Positions 1-14,800 of a stretch of DNA of 64,000 bases are shown here, one piece after another. How positions within the stretch are numbered: position 1 is the stretch's first letter; the number at the start of each line of letters is the position of its first letter. The position numbers and the translations under genes were made by a program. The notes below the pieces were generated by a model. It searched no databases. It was not told the DNA's origin and saw nothing but the letters and a program-made list of their open reading frames with translations. Source of the DNA: Cordia subcordata (lineage: Eukaryota > Streptophyta > Magnoliopsida > Boraginales > Cordiaceae); contig JAPTOF010000001.1 in NCBI GenBank assembly GCA_028554755.1, forward strand, positions 32,259,501 to 32,323,500. Direction: 5' to 3'.

Positions 1-325
1 AAAAGTAAAAGAATATCTCGGTGGAGGTTCTTAGGAGAATGCTTTATATTTCAGCAATGTCATGCCGAGGAAAGCATCCTTGCAACTTGGCAATTTTAAT
101 TGGCAACTTTTACTTTAGTTTTATGTTGTTAAGAGTTTGGAAGAGGATGAAGTCAGTATTATAAGCATAAGTAGGTGGATTACTGATATAAAGGCAGACT
201 GCATTATTGTTGAAGACTATTTGTTTGATCTGTTTTTAGCACGTCTTGGTTGTTGTTCAAATGTGCACCATTTAATTCTTAATATGATTTGCTTTTCCTT
301 ATTGGGTTTGAAATTGTCTCCACAG

Positions 326-491
326 GTACGTACCATTGTTTGATTATTTCAAAGATTTCTCAGGAGTTGCATTCAGAGTTGTTGCGGATGACTATGTAAC
401 TGCTGATAGTGGTACTGGTATTGTACATTGTGCTCCTGCATTTGGTGAAGATGATTACCGCGTTTGCATTGAGCATGGCATAATTAACAAG
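326..491 (+). CDS. IleRS exon: end of CP1 editing domain
   Basis: This is the first coding exon visible, entered after a CACAG acceptor with one base left over from the preceding codon. It encodes VPLFDYF, then [16 protein letters not shown]. The His and the paired Asp residues of that stretch belong to the post-transfer editing pocket of IleRS, ValRS and LeuRS enzymes. It ends in INK at a GT donor with a complete codon, matching the phase of the next exon at 3310. The 325 bases before it show no coding motif and look like intron. Confidence 0.93.
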
Positions 492-3400
492 GTTGGTTTA
501 GCAGTTATATTCCATGTCAGCACTCTTTACAAGTCTGTTCTTAGAAAATTATATTGTGCCTGCACTACATTTTCATCATTAGGGAATGATATTCTTAATG
601 GTTTAAACATTTGCGTTCACTTCTTTTCATTTGAAGTATGGAAACTCACAGCATTTAACGTATATACAAGTTGTTAATTTACTAGATATGTACAAGTTGG
701 ATAGGCACACATGTCACCATTTGCAACCCCTTAGATCCTCTCTCTTATTCCTCATCTTTGTGTCTCTGTCTATGTCTCTATTGTCTGATGGTGTGCCTCT
801 TTCTCCTACTGTCCCTGTCTAATCTTGGCCTGTCCATCTTTCTCTTTCTCCAATATCTGGCTTCCTCGAGTGATGGATAGGAGCGTGAGTGAGAGAGGGG
901 GAGAGAGAGCAACAGGTGCAGCTATTTCTCTTGCTTGCTGCTGCTTGTTCTATTTCTACTGACTTCCTTTTGAATAATATAATTTCTGAACAACTTAGCT
1001 GAGATCTTAGCTGGTCTTTGTCTATTTTTCTTTTTCTTCCCTCAGAAGACATGCATGGTTAAGTCTGTTTGCTCATGGAGTGCAGCTTTTGGACAAACTT
1101 GATGGGCAGCTCCTCTGAAAATTTAACCTCTGTGGAGTTGGTTATCTTGCTTCTTCTGGACCACTTTGAAAGTAATATGAAATGAATTTTCTTCTAATTA
1201 TCATGGATATAAGCATTAGGGGTTCAGATAATCATGAGCTAAATTAGAGAGAATATAGAGAGATACTCAGTTCTATTCATTCAATTAATGCTCTGTTACA
1301 TCATGTCATGTATTTATGGTTGTTAGGAGTTCTAGAAGATTCTCCTTTAGTTACATGTGCGATAAGGGCCTGTTTGGATTGGCTTTTTTTAAGGAAAAAG
1401 TACTTTTTTCCCTGAAAAAGTTACATTAAATTTGCAGTAACTATTTGATTTGGCTTCCAAAAAAGCTGAAACTCTGAAAAAAGCTCAAATACAGCTTTTT
1501 TTAGAAGCAAGAATTTTCAGCTTCTCAAAAAAAGCTATTTCTCAAAAGCTGTTAAAAAAAGCGCTTTTGAAAAAAGCCAATCCTAACGAGCCCTAAGACA
1601 GCTGGAATAACTAACTCTACTCAGTAACAACTGATATAACCGACTGACTGGTGTGCTAACTATGATACACCGTGAACTATGAGTGCTCAACTAAATGCTA
1701 ACATGACTGCTCAGTTATATATTCCTCAACAGAAGAGAAAAAGTCTTGTTTACGGTTGAGCAGAGGATGACTTTTGAGGTCACATGTTCCACAGTTGGCA
1801 GGCCGTGTTCGAACTGGTGAAAAGATGGAAATGTTTGGCAAAGGGAGGTCTCTCTTGATTATTTGAGATGTTGTAGGCATGTGGGTGTTTATCGGTGGGG
1901 TAAAGGGTTTGCCTGTGTTAACTGGGCAATGAAGGGGGAAAGGTGGTGTTTAGTGGGGAAATTTGAGAAGAAATATGGTTGTTTCTGTGTGATTGAGGTT
2001 CAGGCTGGTGTGAAAAGATTTCATAATCTGTATCTGGTTGACATTTGGAAAAAATTGGCGAGTTTGAATCAAGTTGGTCAAAGAATCCACCTTTTAGTCC
2101 TATGTGAAGGCCATTGGGATAGTGACCAGAACAGAATGGTCATAGAAGACGTTCAACGTCATGATAGGCCTTTGGTGGAGGTGATCTGATTTGATTAAAG
2201 GGTAGCGAAGTTTCTAGCGGACTATTGTTCTAAATGAGGTAGCTTGGAGTTTGTTGGAGTTTGTGACTGGATCATTAGGATTCATGATTCGACACGATTC
2301 ACTGTTTAAAAAATGCCATTTCGACTCATGATACAATTCTGGATTTGACAATAATGGTCAGATAAACCTAGGAAAGCTCGGTTTAAAGCCACAATCTTGG
2401 CTTGGGAAAGAAAATTAAATTGCGGTTTTAGTTTAAGCCTTTGTCTAATGATGGGCCTGAGTGTAAGAAAGACCTTTGTATAAGTTTTCGATTATAAAAT
2501 ATCTAATGATGGATGCACAGGTGCAGCCAACATTGAACAGTTGGACTCCTATGGTTTGCTAGCCTAACCTAATGGTTTTAAGTTCTCTAGTTCTGTGTGT
2601 CCTAATGATAAGAAACATGGTGATGAGTCATTGGCCGTGCAAGCTGCTTCTGAAGTAGAGAACCCGAGGTGGTCAAATATTTCCTCAAGGATGCGATTGG
2701 CTAAACATTAATTTGTTTGGAGGCTATCCACGTTGAAAATACACCAGCTCTTTATTGCCACAGGAATTCAATCACTAAGAGCAAAAATTTCCTTGGTGTG
2801 ATTCATCTGTCTCATCTCAATGGTGAGCTGTATCTTTTCCTTTTCCTCACCACTGGTATGTATACCGGGGTTCCATATCCTAATCTTTAGAAAAATATCA
2901 TGTCTGAGTATTAGCCTTGAAGATTTTATATGTGATGATTCTGAATCCAAGTCCATGCTTCTTACTGTGGCTGGATCAGTAAAAAAATGATTTGTATAGA
3001 TGAACACATGGAGAACCACATTTAATCTATGAAACAAGTTCCAGAATGACTTAGTGTTCAGAGCATTTGCTTTTCTGGCCTTCCTTCTGGTACCTCTTAT
3101 CTGAGAATTATTTTTTTTGCTGTCTTCATATATTTTTTACATCCATTATTTGTATTGATGGTGGAATTTTTTGAAAAAACTTATTACATTATTTCGCTGT
3201 GAGCCTGTTAGTTGCTGCACTAGTCAAGATAATTTGTGTATACACATGCGTGCGTGTGTATATATATATATGTATAGGTACAGATTTTTATTGAGCCTCC
3301 ACTTTATAGGGAGAAAGCCTTATTGTAGCAGTGGATGATGATGGTTGTTTTACTGAGAGAATTACTGACTTCAGCAGACGCTATGTCAAGGATGCCGACA

Positions 3401-6400
3401 AGGATATTATTCAAGCAGTGAAGGTACGATTGTCTGATGCTTTTTGATAATTTAAATTCAACTAGAGATGTTTGCTGATCTGTCAATGATTAATCATTAA
3501 AAAGTGGACCTGCCTACATAAATTCTTTTTTGGGTTTTTGGGGGGAGGAGAAGAAAAAGAAAAAAGGGGGGTTGGTGTTATATTTTATTGTTGATAGAAA
3601 AAGTGGCATTTTTTCAACATCTATATATCTATCTATCTATATTAAAGGAACTGCCATGGCCCTCTGCTGTTAACTTTGCCCCCCTCCTAATACAATTTTT
3701 TGCTTTCCTTGCTTTCTTGGTTTCCTTTTAGAGGGAAAATATCTATTCCACTTTTCTTTTTGTTGATAACGTGAATTGAACTCATGACCTTCATAAGGTT
3801 ACCTAGTACGTTACATATTAAACTACCAATTTTTTTGTTTTTCCTTCTAAAAAAATAAAAAAGAAAGAGCAGCTATTTCATGTGGATGGGCTGTGCTGCT
3901 GCCACGAGGCAACTTCTCAACATTTTTTTTCTAAAATGGGAAAAGTATTATTATTATTATTATTATTTTAAATTCAGTTTTTATTTAAAAATATTAGAAT
4001 TTTTTTCATAATAATGCTACAATTTTTATTTAAAAACATTAGTTTTTAATTCAATTAATATATGTGAATTACTATTCTTTCAATAATATCGTTAATCATG
4101 AAATGAATTGACATCTTAAAGTACTAGTTTCCCTGTGTATCACACGGGCAGTGAGATATCATATAAAGCAATTAGGAAGATGGTGAGGAGTACACTATCT
4201 TTTACACTTTTCCTCCTACCATTACGGTATTTGCATGCATAAATAGATATCATCCTACTCATGGAACCTGCAAATGGAACTATAATTTATTTGTGCAGGA
4301 GAAAGGAAGGCTTGTCAAATCTGGAAGCTTTATGCATTCTTATCCATTTTGCTGGAGATCTGATACTCCTCTTATATACAGGGCAGTTCCGAGCTGGTAT
4401 ATATCTTCTTTATCTGTAGACTTTTTGTTTCTTACTATTCTGGGTTGGAGAATTTACTTTACTTGATTCAGTTGTTTCGAGGTCTGAAGATATTTCTGTT
4501 GGCGATGTCCATGTAATTTGTGTATGTCTCTTGGTGTTAATCTAGAACTTGTGTACTCCACTTAGACATTGCATAATCACAAAAGCATAATTTTTCAAGA
4601 TTCTGAGGGACTTTTTCTTTTTTGTTTAGTTAGGTGATCAAATAAGCATCTGAGCATTTAACTCCTACTTCTGGACTTCTGCACTGCCAGCGTCTTCTGG
4701 CAACTCAAACCTGTGCAGTATATCTACATGGTCTAACCTTTTTAGTTGAGGGAGGGTAGGATGTGGGGGTTGGAGAAAGATTGCCAGAAAACTTTATATT
4801 CATGTTAGAAAATGACATTGGTTATAAAGTTCTGCGTTTTGAGAATCTATTGTTTTCAGTCCGAAGGTACAGAACGTGCTATGGTGGAGAAAGGTTTTGC
4901 AAATGTGAGGCTTGTTTGACTTGTGTGTTTCTTTTTGTTTGTTATGTGGGTATCGAAACAGTTCAGTGTTAGATGGGCCAGTTCTTGGGCATCTTTTTGG
5001 CTTCTCACCTCTCAAGCAATTATTTTCCTCAGAAGCTTAAACACTGTTGGTTATTTGATGTATATTCTGGTTTCTGGGGGTTCCATTATGTTATTAGAGT
5101 GATGTATTGTGTCCTTTTCGTTTTTGCCTACTTCTAATGTGATATATGTAATATCAGAATCGGAAAACACTATCTGGTTTAGGATTTTGTATTTGCTTGT
5201 CTATAAATTAAAGTTCGAGCTAAAATATAAGACCTGGCTTCCTTAATATCATTTGCATTTTGTTGGTATTAATAATGAGATGTTAACAAAAAGAAAACCT
5301 AGTTGTATTTGACTTGGTGGGGCCGTCAATGTACAGTTAGATTCTTTGAGCACTAAGTCAATTGGTTTACTGAATCAGACTTTTTTTTTTTTTTAAATTT
5401 CAGTTTCTACAAGTCATTGTTTGATCTACTATGGTTGAATTGTTGTTAAGTTTGAAATTCTTTTGTGGGGACTGCAATTTTCAGCACAGTAACGTCCCCT
5501 GTAAGTTATAGTGCATAAAGAGAGTGATATTGGTACTCAGTGGTTGGAATTTAGCATTTTCGATTGGATTGGTTTTGGTATAATGCATAAACTTATTAGC
5601 TTCAAGTAGTTGTGAATGAACTATTTTTGGCTTCTTTCCATGTAAATTTGTGGTTGGAAGGACTTTTTCCTTGGTGAAGGTGATATACCTCAAAAGCTAT
5701 TCTCTTGGTTATTCCTGCAGTTTGATCATGATATTCCAATTTCCGCATAACCTATGACTCCTGATGGCCTTAGGTTTTAGTTCAGTCATATTTTCTGTTT
5801 TCAGTTTTGATACTCGTATTTGTTTCTTAAGAAATGAGGACTACAATTTTTGTGGTTGAAGTTAAAGGTCAGCAAGCTATTTCTTTGTTTCTATGTCCAG
5901 GTTTGTTTCAGTGGAAAAGATAAAGGATCAGTTGCTAGAGAACAACAAACAAACCTACTGGGTTCCGGATTTTGTGAAGGTTAGATATTGTTTCAGAGAA
6001 TAAATGGATGAGATAAAATATAAATTCCTGGTCTCTGTTCATAATCTCAACTACTTGAAGCTCACATTAATCCATATTTATCTCAAAAGGGAAAAATATT
6101 AAAAGAACTTCGGTCACTCCACTCATTATGTCATCCTTCTTTCTATCGTTTTTGCTAACTGTTTTCTGTTATGAATTGTTTTATTTTTTGGGGGACTGGT
6201 GCTATTACACAGATTATGTTTTGGGATATAGCAGCATAAGATGAAGGAATGTTTCCCTTTGATATGTTATGGCCATGCAGAACCTCAGAATATTTTCCAT
6301 TTTGCATGTTTTGGGCTCTCTTCGTGTCCAGCTACTGAATCTTGATCATTTAATTTTTTTTGAAGAACTATTTGCATAGGAGTCACGATGTTTATTATCT

Positions 6401-9400
6401 TAGTGTCTTTGTCTGCAACAAGGGCGCTTTCCTGATGTCTTTTGTACTCAAATGCATAAGAGGAAATACTTCTTTTGAACTGTATAACTTGATTCTGAAA
6501 AGATGTTAAATTTTTGCTTAATTGAATAGTTTTTGAAGGCAGAGTGAGAAGAGTTGTCAACTGTACATGACTGCAGAAAATTGCATTCAACTGTACATGA
6601 CTGTAGAAAATTGCATTGGAATCCCCCTCATTTAGATGCTGTAGAAACACCTCAGCGTTCAAATAGGTTGTATGGAATTGGATGTTTCAATTTTTTCAAA
6701 AACATGCCTAAGTGATGATCTCATTTAACAGTTTCTTTTAACTATGTCTTGCAGAGCAAACTGCTTTTCCAACTTTTTAGAAGGTCAACGGGCTTCTTGT
6801 TAAATAGCTGTACTCTTAAAAGCTTTAAACATGTTTACAGATTTCAGATGTGTAAGAATCAGGTTAAGGTGGCATGCGGGCTGGGCCTGCATGGGCTTTG
6901 CATGGCCCAGATGATTGAGCCGGGCGTACTTGCCACAGTAGTGGGCCTGTCCTCGGACTGGCCTATTTAATCATATAGGCTGGTCCAGGTTCCCAGCTCA
7001 TCAGCCGGCACAGACCATTTGTGGACCCTGCCCTGCATGGACTGTGGCCTGTGCAGGCATGGAGGTCAGCCCACATGGTGCAGGCCTGTCTGGCTCACTT
7101 GGATAATTGGTTGATTTTTATTTTTTCCTCTATTTTTAATGTTTTCCCCATTTTGGCCAGCAAAAACTGTGTAATGGTTATTATACTATTGAATTTGGAG
7201 ATCTCTGTCTAGGCCCCCCACCATGTAACCTTTTATCTGTTCGAATAAATTTCAGAAGGAAGTCGCCTTCCTTTTGTTTCTTTCCTTTTTTCCCTCCTTT
7301 TCTCCCCCTCCCCAAAGGTCGCATTCTCTTAACCTTTCACTATTTAGCTCTTTTCCCCTCTTTTTCCTAAATTTAAAAATAAAAATTAAAAAAAAATGCC
7401 TGCACCACATATATGCGAGATGGCTTTGGGCTGGGCTGGGCGCATATATTTTAGAATCTGGCCCAGCCTAGCCCAGCCCTATTACTGGCCTGTTGGCAGA
7501 CTAGACAAATCATGGGGCTTGGCTGACTTGCCATCTTGAGAATCAAGAGTGAAAAGATTTGTAACATGTCTTAGGTCTGGGAAGGCGATTCATATTAAAA
7601 TATTGGTAATATTTCCAAGTTGTTCCAAGGTGGAGAACAATGAGAAGCAACATTTGCTTTTCTTTTGAGAATATCATTATATACCTCAACTGTCTGTAAT
7701 AGACTCTTTTAAATTGATAATAAGCAAGCATTTTTGATATAGTGGACTTCTCTTTCAAAAATTCTTCCTTGGGAGGTCCAGATGGAGATCAGATGAATCC
7801 CAAGTGGTGTAAGTTGTCTGGTACTAAGATGATATCGTAGTCTTTGTGGTACATCCACAACCTTTAAAGGTTGATGCTTCTATATATTTTGCTTCATTGG
7901 CATCTGAAATAGTGTGGATCAGTGTATAAATTATGCTAGAGATGCAGCAGTTAGCTCTATTACTTAATAATTGCTGCTTTATTTCATGTACTACTTGGTG
8001 GTTCTCTAACAGGAAAAGCGCTTTCACAATTGGTTGGAGAATGCAAGAGACTGGGCTGTTAGTCGAAGTAGGTTTTGGGGAACCCCACTTCCAGTTTGGA
8101 TCAGTGAAGATGGCGAGGAGATTATTGTCATGGATTCCATTGACAAACTGGAAAAGCTCTCTGGTATCAAGGTTTGCACTTTCTGCCCATTCATCTAGAT
8201 ATGTTTGATTTACCTTTTGTCTTCTTTCCTTGTTCATGTTATGATAAGATATTTACATAGTCCACTAGTGTATTGACATGGTATTATAGACCCTGAAAGT
8301 GCTATATTGCTTACCTATTCTAAAGGACTCAGTTATGATCATTTTATTAGGAGAATTTAATACTCCATACACTGCCAGATGGCAATATTTGCTATTATGA
8401 TTGCACTATCTATGAAGTTCTTTAAGATATTTGTTACCATCCAAAAGGTTTTGAGAAGAGTCCAAATTGGTTTCCATTAGTTTGGATGTTGCATCACTTT
8501 TGTCTCGTTGAAGTTTTCTGTATCAAAAGAGTTCTATAAGAAAGGTTGCCACATTGGGCTGTAAAGTTGGTGAGTGGAATGTGGGTTGAAACCCGTTGAT
8601 TGAATTGTCAGAAGGGGATCTTGATCCTTGAGGGGTCGTTGGGCTGATGGGATTCAGACCAGTGATGAAAGAAGAATATATGGAAACTTGTACTAACTTC
8701 CTGCTCTTTATCACTGTGGCTACAAAACCAGTGCTAGTGTTTAAAATTACCTTATACTTCCCCTGGAGCTCGGACAATTATTGCACAAACTTATGCTGGT
8801 ATGGCCAATGAGAATTAATTTGGAATGAACCTCATATAATAGGCTGGAATGGTCTGGTCAGATTGCGATTTCTGTAGGTTTGAGTGTTGGTACGTAGAGA
8901 CTAGGAGAAGATGTCTTCGTACTTAATTCTGTTGCCGGTTCAAATGGGCTCGAGCTGTTGCTCTATACATGCATGCTTGGTCTCCTTTTTCCTTTTGTTT
9001 CGTAATAACTGAAAGAACTTTATGTAGGTTGCCTATTGTTGCTTTCTTTTATAGTTCTTTTGAGTTCTGAGCAGGGATTTTGACCTGAATTCCTAATTCT
9101 TCTTCCCCTTTTTGTGTGACATACCAATATTTAGTATATCAGAATATGTCATGATGTATTCTTGGAAAGGATAAGAATTATGCATGTGGACCTTTTTTGC
9201 CTTCGCCTTTACAGTTAAAATGACATAGGGTAATGTTTCTCATTCCGGTTAGTTATCAACTCAGTTAAAGCTTCCTTGAAATCCATGAAATAATGCTTTT
9301 GCAATTTTCAGGCGACTGACTTGCACCGCCACAAGATTGATCATATAATAATACCTTCCAGTCGTGGCCCTGAATTTGGTTCCCTTCGACGCGTGGAGGA

Positions 9401-11799
9401 TGTAAGATCATTTCTTAGAGTAGATTAAGCTTTTTTGTTAGTTATATTTGTGAAGCTTATTATTTCTTGTTTGTATCATTTCTTGTTTGCCTTTTCTCTT
9501 GGTCATAAAACTAAATAACCATAATTTTTGGTTTAAAATGCTTTATGCTCTGCGAGTTATGGCTGAAAATTATTAGCTTACGCAACATATATTGTGCTTG
9601 TTAGGAACATCCAGTCCTTAGGCATTAGAGCTGTCTCCTTAATTTGAATAACTGATCAATGTTCATTAAATCTCAAAAAATGACAGTCCTGTGCAAACCA
9701 CTGATTCTTGTGTCAACTAGAGTCTGTTGGTTTTCCTTCAAAACTATTTCTTTGCAAAAACTTTGGTCATGTTTTATGGATAAGGAGTCTATATAGTAGA
9801 AATTGACGTATCATTTATTTATTTATCGTGCAAAATTGAAATTCAATTTTCTTTTTGCACATCACAGGAAATTAAAAACATATCCTATATTTGGACATAG
9901 TTGACTTTGATTATAGGCTGTTGATACTCTCTTCGTCTCCAAGCTCTTCACTTCTGTTAGGCGCTGTTTGATCCAACTTTTGGACACTTAAAAAGTGCTT
10001 TCTGTGAGTTCAAATGTTGAAGCCTATTTGGCTCTAATTTTAGAAGAGTTTTTGTTAAAGCCAAAGTTAAAAAGTTGAAAAATCAGAAGCTCCAAATAGG
10101 AGCTTTTCAGAGAAGGCTTATGAGAAGTTTCATGTCAGAGTTTGTTTTTCTTCTTTTTTCTCCTCTCAAAAATATGTAATATTGCCCTCAAAACAGCCAA
10201 AAGCTCAATATGTAAATACAAGGCCAAACAATTGACAACTTCTATTCAACATTACTTTTGCCAAAGTTTTACTGCTCAATAGTTAAAAAGTTCACAGCTA
10301 GGCAAAAACAGAGCCTTGGTCTACTTTGTTCTTGTTTCTCATAATAATCTGCATGCAGCAGGGCAGTTGTTTAAATATCCTGCTGGATCATGTAAAGTTA
10401 TATTGCTCTCAACTTTAAAGTTACAGGTTCATGTGACGAACGTGTTTGACTACCTGAAGCTTGATAAAGCTCATGGTAGATATTCTCCTTGAAGTTATGT
10501 GGTCCTGTGCAATTCCAAACATTACTGGAGCCTTATCGTGTTCTTTTCTCTGGCATTGCATTCTAATTTCTTTCTCTGGCCATTTGTTAGAACCTTAGTT
10601 TGGATGATTCATGAATCATGCCGAATTCCTTCCTCTTTATACTCTTCATCTTTTCTTCTTTATTTCTTCCCTTTCTTCCTTTTGTTTTGTAGTAATTTTC
10701 AATAGTCAGAAAATCAATTTTAAGCGGTTAGGTTGAAAACCCACCGATATTCGGTTACTTTTTTAGCTTGGAGATGATATCTCCAGAGCTGTTTTTGTTG
10801 TCTCCATCATATTCTGTGGTCATCAAAGTGAAGTGTACACCCCATAAAATAGTAGTGGTGGTGGAAGCATAAAGACTTTTTGGCTAAATTATTTCCTGGT
10901 TAAGGCCACTTGGAAGGAGTTTTCTTAGCTTTTGCACTTCCACGAAGTTACTAGTGAAGTTAAAGTGTTGTTTGGTCAACCCTCAAATTTATATTTTTCT
11001 GATAGCACTCCATTTTATTCCTTCTACCATCTCTCTCCTTCCTACCCTTGGTCAATATATAGAAAACAAGAAAGGCTAATTCAAGCTTTGTCAAGGTACT
11101 AAACCATTTTTTGGTATTCAAGTTGTTGAAGACAAATTCTTACAACAAACTCCTATCTAATAGCTCAGACTTTTAAATGCAATGTTAATATAATATCAGA
11201 GTTGGGGGTCTTAGACTCTTAGTCCGGCCTTATCCATTGTGTATCCATCCATGCGTGAATTATCACTCTCCTCATTTGTGCTCATTCATGCTCACCTGTC
11301 AACTCAAAATAGCTGCATCACCAATCCTGATTTTTGGTCACTCGCAGCTCACCAACTGTTTGGGAAGCCGCATTATCAAAGTGGGTCACACGTGATGCGG
11401 GGTGTTAGGTTATATATTTGTTTTACATGGAAAATTCACAAACTCCAAGCCCACCATGTAAGATATTGGGCTATCCTTCTAACACCAACTGATTTAAGAT
11501 CAAACCCGCTGAATCTTTACATGACATCGGAGCCTAGATACCAAAAGGTCTAGGATTTAAAACTCAGTGTCACCCATTTGTAAAATTACGTGCATGTGCA
11601 GCCTATGTGTTAACAACACAATTAGCAATGATATGTGATAACTGAACCATTGAGATTACTTCCCTTCTTATGCAATTTCCGGTATGATTGCTCACTGAAT
11701 TGTTTAAAAGGTACAATTGCTTAGTTCCCTTATGCAATTTCTGGTATAATTCTGGTGTTCCTACTCTTTCCTCTTTTCTTTGCTCTTTTTCACTGATGC

Positions 11800-11844
<45 letters not shown>

Positions 11845-14800
11845 CGCATATAAATATGTATAGATATGTGTGTGTGTGTATATATATATGTATATATACA
11901 TATACACATATACACGTATATATCCTTTTCTGGTCTCTCTTTCTCCCTCAGTTCTTATTGGGTAATTGTTTGACATCTTGTATTACTACAGTCACTTTTG
12001 AATCTTGAAAGAAATGATGGTTTTTCATGGGGCTACATGAACAATTTTCATTATTTGTGATTTGTCTTATGTCACCTATAAATATAGTGATGTATTATTC
12101 TTAAAAAGTTATTACTGAAATTTGGGCCATTGGGATACTTGTCATTATGTGGATAACTGTCATGGAAATTAAACAACAAGGGGGACTTTGGTTAATTCCA
12201 AATGTTGATGGGATTGTTCGGATTTTGGTTTTGAACCACTTTTTGAGACACCAACTATTGAGATGTGAAATGGGAGTGAAGAGTGATAAGTATAGCAATG
12301 GCAAGTATGTAATTATAGCTGACTAGAAGTTAGTGGTATTGCTGTGTAGGAGTTAGTTAGAGTATTAGTTAGAATATCAGTTAGTTAAGTAATGCCAGCT
12401 GTAAGTGGCAGTTACCGTCTTTACTCACTATAAATAGGTGAGATCTTGTACACCTAATTCATTAAGTCAATATAATCATTTCTGCTATCAATTCTTCATG
12501 GTATCCAGAGCAGGTTAAAATCCTGGCATAGAGATCTTCGTAGATCTTCTCATTTAGCCGTTGAAATCAGCTGAAAATCTGGTCGAAGCTTCTCCTCAAC
12601 AGTGCGAAGCTTTCTATTGGTTCAATTTTCTCTTCTCTCTTCCAGCTTTCAATTTCTTCTTTTGCTTCACTCTAGCTGCCATGGCTTCTACATCAGCTGC
12701 TGCTTCAGGAATAACAGAAGATCTTCCCATAGGACTCAAGAATTTCATTCAGAATATTGGCAGTTTGTCCAATTTGAAGCTAGATAACAATAACTATATG
12801 TTGTGGGAATCAAACATTCAGACATTGCTGAGAGCTAGTAAACTACTTGATCAAGTCAATGGCAGAGCTATTCCACCTGTTAAAATGATTCCTGGACCAG
12901 CAGGTGATCTTGTTCTTAATCCTGCCTTTGATCAATGGCAAATGCAGGATGATTACATTAAGTCTTGTCTATTCAATACTATGACTCCAGCAGTTTACTC
13001 TCAAGTTTTTCATCTTGAATCTGCTAGTCAAGTTTGGTCTACTTTGGCACATAGGTTTAGCTCTCTAAGTAGGTCAAATCTATATCAGCTGAAGCTTCAA
13101 CTACTTCATCTTTCAAAGGGAAATCTCACAATGCAGGCCTATTTAGATCATGTTAAGACTATTACTGATCAGTTGGCTAGCGCAAATGAGGTTGTTTCTC
13201 AGGAAGATCTTGTTATGTACATTCTTAGAGGGCTTCCTAATGAGTATCAGTCTTTTAGAGCCTCTATAAGGGTTAGACCAGCACCAATAACTGTATCAGA
13301 ACTAGCTTCTCTTCTTATTTTAGAAGAGCTGCACATTAAAATGGAAAATTCCTTTTCTCTCACTGACTCCTCTAATCAGAGTCTACACACTGCCTTATAT
13401 ACTCAAAGTCAACAAAGGAATTCTCAAGGTAGAGGCAGAGGTAATTCATCTAGAGGAGGCAAAGGGGGTAGAGATAATAGGGGACAAGGTCAGGGACAAG
13501 GGATTCTAGGACCAGCTCCTTCCAGTCCATCTACTCAGAATGACATGGCTAAAGTTTGTTGTCAATTCTGTGGTAAACAACAGTAGCTCTTCTGCCAAAT
13601 TTGTGGAAAACCTAATCACTTGGCACTCAACTATTGGCATAGAGGTGATTTCATCAATTATCAAGTTCAGCAATATGGAAAACAAGCTTACACAGCTCAG
13701 ACAAATTCTTCTTCTGCTTCAAATCAGTAGTGGGTTCTTGATTCAGGTGCTAATACTCATGTCACTTAAGACCTGAACTTGCTCTGATCACTGCGATCTT
13801 ACTCGGACAACGATTCGATTCTTTGTGGGTAATGGTCAAGTCTTACCTATTCAAAGCATGGGTACTGGTATAATTCCCACTTCATCTAAGCCCTTATTCC
13901 TTTCTAACATTCTTTATTTTCCTCAAATCACTACCAATCTTTTGTCTATTTCCAAACTAACCTCTGATAATAATTGCACTGTTTTATTCAATGCAAAGGA
14001 GGTTATAATAATGGACAATTCCAGTCAGTCAACACTGTACAAGGCCCCCTGTGATAGAGGTCTTTACAGTCTTCCTGCCATTCTTCCTCAGTCCAGTCTT
14101 GGTCTTTCTTCTGCAACAGTTCTCACTGCCAACACTGTCTCAAAGAGTTCTTCTTCAGACTTGTTGTGGCATCAAAGGCTAGGACATCCTTCATCTTCTG
14201 CAGCTCAAATTTTGTCCAACTTTTAAATGTCAAACTCCCAGAGAACACTATTGATTGTGCATCTTGTTCTTTAGCTAAGTCTCATAGGTTTCCTTTTGAT
14301 GTTTCTCTTTCTGTTTCTTGTTCACCTTTCCAATTAATACGTACTGATGTATGGGGCCCTGCTCCAGTTGCTTCTAATATGGGCTATAAGTATTATGTTG
14401 CCCTGGTTGATGATTACACTAGATTTGTATGGCTTTATCCTATGAAATGTAAGTCAGATACTTTTACCATCTCTCTCAGCTTTTATTCTATGATTAGCAC
14501 TCAATTTCAAGCCACTGTTCAAAAGTTAAGGACTGACAATGGTACAGAATTCATCAATCAGAAATTCAAAGCATTCTTGCAATCAAAAGGCATTTTACAT
14601 CAAACTAGCTGTCCTTATACACCAGAACAAAATGGTAGAGTAGAAAGAAAACACAGACATTTGATAGAAACTACTCTAGCCTTACTTCATCAGAGTCATT
14701 TGCCAACTGTTTTTTGGTTGGAAGCACTTTCCATGGCAAATTATTTGATAAATAGGTTGCCTACCTCTGTTCTGAACAATAAATCTCCTTTTGAGCTTTT

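Noticed and set aside
1863..2189. 108-residue ORF in the first long intron
   Set aside because: No recognisable domain, lies within a bounded intron and lacks conserved motifs; open by chance.
11688..12008. ORFs on both strands in the microsatellite (YIYIYI and ERERER)
   Set aside because: Products of simple repeats; no family and no splice context.
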